DNA from: Nitrospira sp.
Lineage (GTDB): Bacteria; Nitrospirota; Nitrospiria; Nitrospirales; Nitrospiraceae
Assembly: GCA_022226955.1 (NCBI GenBank)
Contig: CP092079.1
Coordinates: 2,280,984-2,344,983 of the forward strand
DNA: 64,000 nt
Direction of reading: 5' to 3'
The notes beneath the pieces are model-generated. The model did not search any database, had not been told where the DNA came from, and saw only the letters and a program-made list of their open reading frames with translations. A program made the translations under genes and the position numbers. Numbering within the stretch: the first letter of the stretch is position 1; each line of letters begins with the position of its first letter. Shown piece by piece: positions 44,961-51,953 of this stretch.

Positions 44961-46111
44961 GCACACCATCGACCCACGGCATTCTCCCATATCAGGATAT
45001 TAAGCAGCTGGTCGCCACGCAGGCGATTGCGGCCTCTCCCGCCGTCGAAGACCGGCAGATTCAACCGGCCAGCCTCGACCTGCGCCTGGGGCACAAAGCC
45101 TACCGGCTGATCAGCAGTTTTCTGCCTGAATTGTCCGCCATTTCCTCGCGGCTCGATGTCCTCGACTTCTATCAATCCGATCTGGTCATGTACGAGGTGG
45201 ATTTGACGGAAGGGGCCATTCTGGAAAAAGGCCATGTCTACCTCGTGCCGCTGCTGGAAAGCCTGAAGCTCCCCAAAACCCTGCGCGCCAGGGCGAACCC
45301 GAAAAGCACCACCGGTCGATTGGATGTCTTCACCCGTGTCGTGACGGACCTGAATGCGGGCTTCGACGAAATCCGCGCCGGCTATCGCGGGCCGTTATTT
45401 CTTGAAGTCGTGCCGCGCTCGTTCGCCGTCAAAGTCCGCACCGGCCAGTCGCTGAATCAGATTCGGTTCGTCCGCGGCGACGCGACCGTCAGCGACGCGT
45501 CGTTGAAAACGCTGCACCGCAAATCGCCGCTGCTCTATCACAACAGCCCGGCCAGAACCACGCTGGAACAAGGCGAGTTCCGCGCCGAGCGCGGGCTCTT
45601 CCTGCGCATCGACCTCAAGGGCGGCGACCGGACGGGCTCCCGCATCATCGGGTATCGAGCCAAGAAAAACAGCCACGTCATCGATCTGGCCAAAGTCGGG
45701 CACTATCGCGCGGCGGACTTTTGGGAACCGCTCTACCGCCACCGGAACGACAGCCTGCTCCTGGAACCGGAAGAGTTTTATATTCTGGCGTCCAAGGAGC
45801 GCATTCGCGTGCCAGCCGGGTACGCCGCCGAAATGGTCGCGTATGAAGCGGCCTGCGGAGAGTTGCGCACGCACTACGCCGGATTCTTCGACCCGGGCTT
45901 CGGCTATGGCGCGAAGGGCGAGATCAAGGGGACGCAGGTGGTGCTGGAAGTCCGCCCCCACGATGTGCCGTTCCTGATCCACGACGGGCAGACGTTTTTT
46001 AAGGTTGTATATGACCGCATGCTCGACGTACCCTCACAGCTCTACGGCACCACGTTAGGATCGTCGTATCAAGGACAGGCCCTCACGCTCAGCAAACATT
46101 TTAAAGTGTAA
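44957..46111 (+). CDS. dcd: Double-domain dCTP deaminase family protein
   Basis: A 384-residue protein with two dCTP deaminase/dUTPase-like domains in tandem. The first has QIQPASLDLRLG, NPKSTTGRLDVFTRVV and GYRGPLFLEV; the second has FYILASKERIRVP, AGFFDPGFGYG and TQVVLEVRPHDVPF. Such fused forms occur in alphaproteobacteria and others and deaminate dCTP to dUTP for thymidylate synthesis. The start is a GTG overlapping the kamA stop. Which domain keeps catalysis is not clear by eye. Confidence 0.87.
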   Translation: MSTPSTHGILPYQDIKQLVATQAIAASPAVEDRQIQPASLDLRLGHKAYRLISSFLPELSAISSRLDVLDFYQSDLVMYEVDLTEGAILEKGHVYLVPLLESLKLPKTLRARANPKSTTGRLDVFTRVVTDLNAGFDEIRAGYRGPLFLEVVPRSFAVKVRTGQSLNQIRFVRGDATVSDASLKTLHRKSPLLYHNSPARTTLEQGEFRAERGLFLRIDLKGGDRTGSRIIGYRAKKNSHVIDLAKVGHYRAADFWEPLYRHRNDSLLLEPEEFYILASKERIRVPAGYAAEMVAYEAACGELRTHYAGFFDPGFGYGAKGEIKGTQVVLEVRPHDVPFLIHDGQTFFKVVYDRMLDVPSQLYGTTLGSSYQGQALTLSKHFKV

Positions 46112-46113
46112 CC

Positions 46114-46518
46114 ATGGCACCGACAGACCTCCCGACAAAAGATCCCGCGCCGCCTTCGTCGCCGGGCCACGTGGACGGCGAGACCAGCGAGGACAAGCAG
46201 CTGAGCGTCGCCGGCATGATGACCGGCACTGCGCTGATCTTCATCGGTTTTCTGAACGTCTTTCTGTCGATCAGCGGCGGCTTCGAGATCAATGCCGTCC
46301 CGCTGCTCATCTATTTCGGCGGCATCGCCGTCTGGGCCAATGCGGTCGTCGAGAACCCCACATGGCGCTACAGCGTCATGATCGCCGCCATCGCCATCGG
46401 GCTGGGATTTTTCCACTATGGCGAAGTGCTTTTCTGGCACAAGCAAGTCGTCTTCTGGGTAACCGTCGTGGTCGTCATGTACTTCATGTTCCGAGAGCCC
46501 AAGACACCGGACCGCTAA
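46114..46518 (+). CDS. Small integral membrane protein
   Basis: A 134-residue protein with a Pro/Asp-rich soluble N-terminus of about 33 residues and four probable transmembrane helices (GMMTGTALIFIGFLNVFLSI, VPLLIYFGGIAVWANAVV, YSVMIAAIAIGLGFFHYG, VVFWVTVVVVMYFMF). I recognise no family. It starts two bases after the dcd stop, so it is in the same rightward operon. Confidence 0.75.
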   Translation: MAPTDLPTKDPAPPSSPGHVDGETSEDKQLSVAGMMTGTALIFIGFLNVFLSISGGFEINAVPLLIYFGGIAVWANAVVENPTWRYSVMIAAIAIGLGFFHYGEVLFWHKQVVFWVTVVVVMYFMFREPKTPDR

Positions 46519-46527
46519 GCCTCGGTG

Positions 46528-47217
46528 ATGATTGCCGTCATCATCCCCACCCTGAACGAATCCTCGACCATCGCGCACACACTGGCGCACACCGTTGCAT
46601 TGGGATTCGACGACATTATTGTCAGCGACGGCGGCAGCACCGACTCGACCATCCAAATCGTTCAGACCTGCTGTGCCAAGATGCAGACCATCAAGCTGAT
46701 CACCGCGCCGACCGGCCGCGCCCGTCAAATGAACGAGGGCGTGAAGGCCTGCCGCAACGACATCCTCCTGTTTCTCCATGCCGACACGGAGCTGCCTCCA
46801 CAGGCCAAGCAGGCCATTGAATCTGCCTTGAACGATCCACAGATCGTCGGAGGCCGGTTCGATGTCCGCTTCGACCGGCCCTCCCGTTGGGGCACGGTGA
46901 TCAGCTGGCTGATGAACCGGCGCTCGCGCCTCACCGGCATCGCCACCGGCGATCAAGCCCTCTTCGTCCGCCGCCGGATTTTTGAACAGATGGGCGGCTT
47001 CCCGGAAATCCCGCTGATGGAAGATATTGCCTTCAGCCGGCGATTGAAGCGCCAGGGACCAACCGCCGCGCTCACCGACTGCGTGACGACCTCGTTTCGC
47101 CGCTGGGAGCAGAATGGCCCGCTCCGCACAATTCTCTTGATGTGGACCCTGCGGTTCCTGTATTGGCTGGGGGTCAGCCCAGCACGACTCAACCATTTTT
47201 ACAGGGCCATCCGATGA
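46528..47217 (+). CDS. Family 2 glycosyltransferase (TIGR04283 type)
   Basis: A 229-residue GT2 enzyme: IAVIIPTLNESSTI, IIVSDGGSTDSTI, the GRARQMNEG block, LLFLHADTELPP with the DXD-like metal site, and GIATGDQALFVRR. These match the TIGR04283 group, which genome context links to arsenosugar or related lipid synthesis. A GTG one codon earlier is possible. Its stop overlaps the start of a TIGR04282-type gene, the usual partner. No ArsM methyltransferase lies nearby, so the product is uncertain. Confidence 0.87.
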   Translation: MIAVIIPTLNESSTIAHTLAHTVALGFDDIIVSDGGSTDSTIQIVQTCCAKMQTIKLITAPTGRARQMNEGVKACRNDILLFLHADTELPPQAKQAIESALNDPQIVGGRFDVRFDRPSRWGTVISWLMNRRSRLTGIATGDQALFVRRRIFEQMGGFPEIPLMEDIAFSRRLKRQGPTAALTDCVTTSFRRWEQNGPLRTILLMWTLRFLYWLGVSPARLNHFYRAIR

Positions 47218-47999
47218 AGCAGCAGACTCCTTCTTCGCCCCAGGCCGCGCACAACGCCGCACTCGTTATTTTTGCCAAGGCGCCGATTGCCGGACAGGTC
47301 AAAACCCGTCTCTGTCCACCCCTCACCCACGACGAAGCTGCCACGTTACACGGCAGCTTTGTCCTCGACATGCTGGAGCGCACCAAGGCCGGCGCCGCCA
47401 AACTCAAGCTGCCGGTCGATCGCTATCTGGCCTGCGCGCCATCTTCCACGCTCGTCTTTTTCCAAATCATGGAAGAACGGCAACGCGTGAAGTTGATCGA
47501 CCAGGTGGGCGACGATCTGGGCGCGCGCATGCAGCAGGCGTTCGCAGCCCTGTTCGCCAAGGGCTACCGGAAGGTCATCGTCGTCGGCACCGATATCCCG
47601 TCGCTCCCGCTCGATCATTACCAGCAGGCCCTGGCTTTGCTGGATACGCACGACATCGTGCTAGGACCGGCAATGGATGGCGGTTACTATTTGATCGGGC
47701 TCACGCAACCGAGGCCGGAGCTCTTTGCCGGCATCGCCTGGTCCACCGAGCGCGTGCTCGCCGCCACACAAGAGAAAGCGGCCAGCCTCAGCTTGAAAAC
47801 GGCGCTGCTGCCTCCATGGCGCGATGTCGATACCATCGACGACCTGCGCGCATTGATCGAAGCCAGCGCGTTGGATGCAAAAAATCCAAAACACGAACAG
47901 GCCTTTTCACAACGGACCGCCGGCGCATTGCAACATCTCGCGAAGAGCCTTCGGGCAAGAGCTGGCAGCCCTCCACCATCGAACGGATATCCCGCATGA
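47214..47999 (+). CDS. TIGR04282 (DUF2064) glycosyltransferase-like protein
   Basis: A 261-residue nucleotidyltransferase-fold protein with LVIFAKAPIAGQVKTRLCPPL, VIVVGTDIPSLPLDHYQQAL, VLGPAMDGGYYLIGL and PPWRDVDTIDDLRAL, all diagnostic of TIGR04282. It is coupled to the GT2 gene by ATGA overlap, and the next SDR gene overlaps in turn. The pair likely makes a glycosylated small molecule; the nature of the sugar is not readable. Confidence 0.88.
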   Translation: MKQQTPSSPQAAHNAALVIFAKAPIAGQVKTRLCPPLTHDEAATLHGSFVLDMLERTKAGAAKLKLPVDRYLACAPSSTLVFFQIMEERQRVKLIDQVGDDLGARMQQAFAALFAKGYRKVIVVGTDIPSLPLDHYQQALALLDTHDIVLGPAMDGGYYLIGLTQPRPELFAGIAWSTERVLAATQEKAASLSLKTALLPPWRDVDTIDDLRALIEASALDAKNPKHEQAFSQRTAGALQHLAKSLRARAGSPPPSNGYPA

Positions 48000-48730
48000 A
48001 TGAACGGATTGCCCTGATTACCGGCGGAGCCAAGGGGATCGGAAGAGGGATTGCCCTCGACTTGGCCGCGCAGCACTGGAAGATCGCCATCTGCTATCGG
48101 ACGAGCGAGGCGGAGGCTCAGAAAACGGCGTTGGCCATCACCGAACGGGGCGGACAGGCGCTCGCCATTCGCTGCGATGTCTCGGACCCCGTTGCGGCAA
48201 AAGACCTGGTGGCCCAGATCGAACGAACCTGGGGGCACATCGATGCCCTCATCAACGGAGCCGGCCCCTACCATCGCGTAAATCTGTTCGACGAAACAGT
48301 CGAAGGCTGGAACGAGATGTTCGACGGCAATCTCCACCCTATTTTCTATCTAGCCAAAGCCGCAGCCCCTGGAATGCAAGCGCGCAAGAGCGGCCGCATC
48401 ATCAATTTCAGCATGGCCAACACCGAGCAGATGATCTCGCAACCGGACGTGACCGCGCATTATATCGCCAAAGCGGGCGTGCTGATTCTAACCCGGACGC
48501 TGGCGAAGCTGCTGGCGCCCCATGGCATCACCGTGAACGCGATCTCGCCGGGATTCATCGATTCCGGCAGCGCGCCGCCGGGAGAGTTGGCCAGCATGAT
48601 GAAGCGCATTCCCGCCGGCTATATCGGCACCGTCGACGACATCGTCGCCGCCGTGCGATACTTGCTGAGTGAAGACGCGCGCTACGTGAATGGCGCGAAT
48701 ATTCAGATCAGCGGCGCCTGGGGAATTTAG
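47996..48730 (+). CDS. SDR family oxidoreductase with altered YxxxK motif
   Basis: A 244-residue short-chain dehydrogenase with cofactor motif GGAKGIGRG, NGAG at 87-90, Ser139 and the C-terminal ISPGFIDSGS and GANIQISGAWGI. The catalytic region reads TAHYIAKAG: Lys159 has His155 four residues before it and Tyr156 only three before. The usual YxxxK is therefore shortened by one residue. The gene may still work with shifted geometry, or be altered in activity. It is coupled to the TIGR04282 gene and followed after 7 bases by hairpin repeat D. Confidence 0.87.
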   Translation: MNERIALITGGAKGIGRGIALDLAAQHWKIAICYRTSEAEAQKTALAITERGGQALAIRCDVSDPVAAKDLVAQIERTWGHIDALINGAGPYHRVNLFDETVEGWNEMFDGNLHPIFYLAKAAAPGMQARKSGRIINFSMANTEQMISQPDVTAHYIAKAGVLILTRTLAKLLAPHGITVNAISPGFIDSGSAPPGELASMMKRIPAGYIGTVDDIVAAVRYLLSEDARYVNGANIQISGAWGI

Positions 48731-48737
48731 GAAGAAT

Positions 48738-48856
48738 GGGACTGTGCCCGTGGCGTTTTCTTGCTCACTGAACGCGCACCGGGAACAATCGAAATTTTTG
48801 ATTACGGGCGGTGCTCGCTCAATGTGCGCAGGGAAAACCGCCACGAGCACAGTCCC
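48738..48856 (+). repeat. Hairpin repeat copy D
   Basis: Arms at 48738-48760 and 48833-48856 pair with one mismatch and one bulge. The 72-base loop has TTGCTCACTGAACGCGCACC and GGTGCTCGCTCAATGTGCGC, with an inner AT-rich hairpin (AATCGAAATTTTTGATT). It starts 8 bases after the SDR stop, in the same orientation to its gene as copies A-C. Confidence 0.85.
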
Positions 48857-48889
48857 TAAGAAGGGATGAGAGAAAGGATCGTTGAAGAC

Positions 48890-48913
48890 GGCGCTCGGTC
48901 AATGCGCGCAGTC
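48890..48913 (+). repeat. Hairpin-repeat half box E
   Basis: GGCGCTCGGTCAATGCGCGC followed by AGTC is the second loop box of the hairpin family without arms, 33 bases after copy D. Its downstream GAAACCAA is shared with the solo box at 34665-34687. Confidence 0.7.
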
Positions 48914-48964
48914 TGAAACCAACCCGCTCACCTCGCTGAGTGAGTGGAAGGGGAGAAAAAACAT

Positions 48965-49369
48965 ATGAAAACCGATCAAGAACGGGAAGCGCATCGTCGA
49001 TTTGTCCAGGCGCTGCAGCATGAGCACCTCACTTGCTCCAAGCCTGGCTGCGGGGGTGCGATGGATGTCGCCGACCTCACGCCGCACAACGCCCGCATTA
49101 AATCCTATGAAGCGACTTGCGAGCGCTGCCACTTGGTCGAAAAGATTACCGGCAAGGAAGAGCATCAGCCGGCGTGGGACATCGCCTCGATTACGATGAT
49201 GGCGGAAGTGCATCTTCTCCACGACCAGCCGACCTGTCCCTTCGACGACACCCCTATCACCTTCATCTCCATGCCCAACCCCCGCCGCAAAGCCCGCTAT
49301 CGCCTCGCCTGCTTCTACTGCGGCCGCCACACCGAAATGAACTGGCCGCCGCCGGAAGCCAAGGGATAA
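48965..49369 (+). CDS. Zinc-ribbon-type hypothetical protein
   Basis: A 134-residue protein with several Cys pairs: LTCSKPGCGG, TCERCHLVE, TCPFDDTP and ACFYCGRH, which could form two zinc ribbons. No catalytic motif is visible. GGGGAG lies about 10 bases before the ATG at 48965. It is separated from the SDR operon by repeats D and E and probably has its own promoter. Confidence 0.72.
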   Translation: MKTDQEREAHRRFVQALQHEHLTCSKPGCGGAMDVADLTPHNARIKSYEATCERCHLVEKITGKEEHQPAWDIASITMMAEVHLLHDQPTCPFDDTPITFISMPNPRRKARYRLACFYCGRHTEMNWPPPEAKG

Positions 49370-49401
49370 GCTCTCTTCTCCCAACACCAACTCGGCAAAA
49401 G

Positions 49402-49440
49402 AAAACCGGCGGACCGCCACAAGAGCGTCCGCCGGTTTAT
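49402..49440. terminator. Bidirectional terminator
   Basis: AAACCGGCGGAC (49403-49414) pairs with GTCCGCCGGTTT (49426-49437), with an A-run before and T-rich sequence after. It lies between two convergent genes (ends 49369 and 49480) and should serve both. Confidence 0.85.
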
Positions 49441-49479
49441 TGCTGTCCCGGCTCATGCCGGTCTATATGCGGCTTGGCG

Positions 49480-49803
49480 TTACTTGCCGAATGCTTTCTT
49501 TAGCAGCGGTTCCATCTCGCCCTTCTTTTCCATCGGGTCCAGGATATCGGTGTCGCCGTAGAAGGTCCCATCGATGAACACCTTGGGCAACGTCGGCCAG
49601 TTGGTCATCTTGGTCAGCGCTTCCCGCTTGACCGGCTGCGACAGCACATCGACCAATTCGTACGGATAGCCGTACTTGTCGAAAAACTGCATCGTTTCGC
49701 GCGTGAATCCACACATCGGCATGGTCTTCGTTCCCTTGCCATAGATCAGAATCTTATGCGCTTTCACTTCCTTCTGGATTTCCTCTTCTATCGGTTCAGC
49801 CAT
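49480..49803 (-). CDS. grxD: Monothiol glutaredoxin (Grx4 type)
   Basis: A 107-residue monothiol glutaredoxin that binds a shared 2Fe-2S cluster with BolA proteins. The active site is Cys31-Gly-Phe-Thr (MPMCGFT) where nearly all relatives have CGFS. GTKTMP, NWPTLPKVFIDG and GDTDIL are otherwise normal. It lies 9 bases after the BolA-like gene. It likely takes part in Fe-S trafficking or iron sensing. Confidence 0.92.
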   Translation of the reverse strand: MAEPIEEEIQKEVKAHKILIYGKGTKTMPMCGFTRETMQFFDKYGYPYELVDVLSQPVKREALTKMTNWPTLPKVFIDGTFYGDTDILDPMEKKGEMEPLLKKAFGK

Positions 49804-49812
49804 CGTCCCCTC

Positions 49813-50052
49813 CTAAGCTTCGTCTCTCGTTCGGGCGGTCAACTCCAAGGCGTGAATACGCCCATCCTTCATCGGCACATCGAGCGCCTGATAGATAAGC
49901 CGGTGCCGGTCCAGAAGACTTTTCTCACGAAACGCCTCCGACACCACGGTCACTTTCAAATGATCCATCGTCCCGGTGCGATCGGTCACCGTCACCGCCG
50001 CGTCCGGCAGGCTCTTCTGAACGTACTGGGTCAACACTTCCGGTGTAATCAT
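49813..50052 (-). CDS. BolA family protein
   Basis: A 79-residue BolA-fold protein with DHLKVTVVSEAF, LLDRHRLIYQALD and an invariant-type His at the end (GRIHALELTAR). BolA proteins pair with monothiol glutaredoxins to hold a 2Fe-2S cluster; the adjacent grxD gene supports this. GGAGG before the ATG at 50052 fixes the start. Confidence 0.92.
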   Translation of the reverse strand: MITPEVLTQYVQKSLPDAAVTVTDRTGTMDHLKVTVVSEAFREKSLLDRHRLIYQALDVPMKDGRIHALELTARTRDEA

Positions 50053-50183
50053 GCCCGGCCTCCATCTATGAGTCTGAGGATACCCGAGGGCAGACTGGAA
50101 ACGCAATTCACTTAAATTGAACCATGACCGCACAACTCCGTCGTTCATACCGTTGCACCTGGTGTCTATGAGCCAACGATGGT

Positions 50184-50199
50184 GGTGGATATCCACCAG
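50184..50199. promoter_or_regulatory. Perfect 16 bp palindrome, candidate operator
   Basis: TGGTGGATATCCACCA is a perfect inverted repeat in the 257-base gap between bolA and the leader of the signalling operon. It could bind a dimeric regulator of either side. No partner regulator can be named. Confidence 0.4.
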
Positions 50200-50309
50200 A
50201 GAAATTCACTCCATCCATCGGCCAGCTGCAATCTATTCATTTGCAATGGACTTTCACAATCTCATGTCCGGCATCGAGATTGCTCAATGACGACAGCAGG
50301 AGTTCAACC

Positions 50310-50378
50310 ATGAACCACATGAATCGTACTCATCCAAAGCCTTCCATCATTCACCATCAAGGAGGTTGCCATGGCTGA
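50310..50378 (+). CDS. Histidine-rich leader peptide before the signalling operon
   Basis: A 22-codon frame with AGGAG 7 bases before its ATG. It encodes MNHMNRTHPKPSIIHH and ends GGCHG, with five His and one Cys. It overlaps the start of the receiver gene (50371), whose ribosome binding site lies inside it. Translation of the leader could control access to that site, perhaps by metal or by histidine supply. It may also be fortuitous. Confidence 0.4.
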   Translation: MNHMNRTHPKPSIIHHQGGCHG

Positions 50379-50805
50379 CTTTAAATCGGGATTCTTTGTC
50401 GGAGGAGATGCGTGCAACGGGCGAGTCCTTGTCGTGGACGATGAGCCGGATATCCGCAAAGTCGTCAAGATGACCTTACAGAAAGCTGGGTACGACGTGC
50501 TGGAGGCCGAGAATGGCGAGAAGGCCATTGAAGCCATCAACAGCGGAGAAAACCGGCTGCTGCTCGACGTCATGGTCTGCGATATCCGCATGCCGAAGGT
50601 CAATGGGATCGAAGCGATCGCCTACTTCCGGCAGAATTATCCCCGCGTGCCCTTGATTGTTCTCACCGGGTTCCCCGATACCGACATGGCCACGTCGTTG
50701 CTCAGGCAGGGGGTGGTCGACTATCTGGTGAAACCCGTTGAAGGAGAGAAGCTGAAAGCCGCCGTCGCCCGTGCGATGGAGCAACGCGAACTGGCGCCCT
50801 TATGA
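50371..50805 (+). CDS. Single-domain response regulator
   Basis: A 144-residue receiver with no output domain. It has Asp23/Asp24 (VVDDEPD), phospho-acceptor Asp71 (VCDIRMPKVNG), Thr99 (VLTGFPD) and Lys121 (LVKPV). AAGGAGG lies just before the ATG. Its stop overlaps the next kinase (ATGA). It probably shuttles phosphate between the two downstream kinases and an unlinked output. Confidence 0.92.
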   Translation: MADFKSGFFVGGDACNGRVLVVDDEPDIRKVVKMTLQKAGYDVLEAENGEKAIEAINSGENRLLLDVMVCDIRMPKVNGIEAIAYFRQNYPRVPLIVLTGFPDTDMATSLLRQGVVDYLVKPVEGEKLKAAVARAMEQRELAPL

Positions 50806-51953
50806 ACTCATCGGCGCCGCGGCTATCCGGGAAGGATCAGGCGGGGAGGACCGCGCATCGGCCCTCCCCGGCCTCACGAGAGAAGGATCCCGTCAACCCT
50901 ATGCTGACGACCACCACGCATCCCACAAACATGACACCCACCAAAGTGGCTATTCTTGGAGCCGGTCGAGGAGGCACCGCGCTCCTCAACTTACTCCACC
51001 AAATTCAGGCCATCGAGATTGTCGGCATCGCCGACTGCAACCCCGAAGCCTCCGGCCTGCAACGGGCCCGCGACCTGCGCGTGCCGGTCGTGACTCACGT
51101 CGCTGAGCTCATCCAAAACCACGCGGTGCAGCTGATTCTCGACGTGACCGGCGATCCCGACGTAGAGGCGATGCTCCGCCGCCACGCCCGGCCTGAAACG
51201 GATGCACTCAGCGGCTCCGCGTCCCGCATGCTCTGGGAACTGGTTCAACATGAATCGACGCTGCAAGCCGAACTGCTTCAAGCCGAAAAACTCGCGGGCA
51301 TCGGGTCCTTCGCCGCCGGCATCGCCCACGACATCAATAACCCGCTGCAGCTGATTCTCGGACTCGCAGAAAATTTGGAGGACGAGACCGACCTGGAGAC
51401 CGTTCATGCGCAAGCCGCCGACATCATTACCGCCGTCAAGCGCACCACGGCCATTTGCAGAGATCTGACGTCCTATGCCCGGCGCTCGGCCTCTCATAAC
51501 CATAGCCTGATTCATCTCAATACCAGGCTCGACGAAGCGCTCAAGATCGCCCGGTATGCCGTCGGGCTCCACGATATCGACATCGTCAAGCACTATGCGC
51601 CCGACGCCGCCGCCGCAGGACATCCGGACGAACTCCTCCATGTCTTTGTCAACCTCATCACCAACGCCGTCCAGGCCATGAGCGACGGCGGCACGTTGAC
51701 GCTGCGCACGGCCATCGGATCGGACCGCGTCACCATACAAGTCTCCGATACCGGCTGCGGCATTCCCTCCGATCTCTTCAACGCGATTTTCGAACCATTT
51801 TTTACCACCAAGCCACCGGGGAAAGGCACCGGATTAGGCCTGTATAACATCAAGCACGTCATCCACCAGATGCACGGCACCATTGCCGTGGCCAGCGACG
51901 TCGGCATCGGCAGCACCTTTACCGTCACCTTGCCGCGAACAGCACAGACATGA
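50802..51953 (+). CDS. Histidine kinase with N-terminal Rossmann-type domain
   Basis: A 383-residue soluble kinase. Residues about 47-130 read like a dinucleotide-binding domain: VAILGAGRGGTALLNLL, IEIVGIADCNPEASGLQRA, LILDVTGDPDVEAML. Then come a short coiled segment, the H-box with His176 (AAGIAHDINNPL) and an ATPase with NLITNAVQAMS, DTGCGIPSDLF and GTGLGLYNIKHVI. There is no membrane segment. The Rossmann-like part may sense NAD(P)(H) or another nucleotide. The first 43 residues look unconserved, so the true start may be further in. Confidence 0.85.
   Translation: MNSSAPRLSGKDQAGRTAHRPSPASREKDPVNPMLTTTTHPTNMTPTKVAILGAGRGGTALLNLLHQIQAIEIVGIADCNPEASGLQRARDLRVPVVTHVAELIQNHAVQLILDVTGDPDVEAMLRRHARPETDALSGSASRMLWELVQHESTLQAELLQAEKLAGIGSFAAGIAHDINNPLQLILGLAENLEDETDLETVHAQAADIITAVKRTTAICRDLTSYARRSASHNHSLIHLNTRLDEALKIARYAVGLHDIDIVKHYAPDAAAAGHPDELLHVFVNLITNAVQAMSDGGTLTLRTAIGSDRVTIQVSDTGCGIPSDLFNAIFEPFFTTKPPGKGTGLGLYNIKHVIHQMHGTIAVASDVGIGSTFTVTLPRTAQT

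Noticed and set aside
29888-48856. Hairpin repeats as integron attC sites
   Set aside because: attC sites conserve their outer GTTRRRY/RYYYAAC ends and vary inside; here the ends vary and the inside is conserved, and no integron integrase is in the window.
29888-48856. Hairpin repeats as ordinary Rho-independent terminators
   Set aside because: No T-runs follow the stems, loops are 50-75 bases, and the loop boxes are conserved, which terminators do not need.
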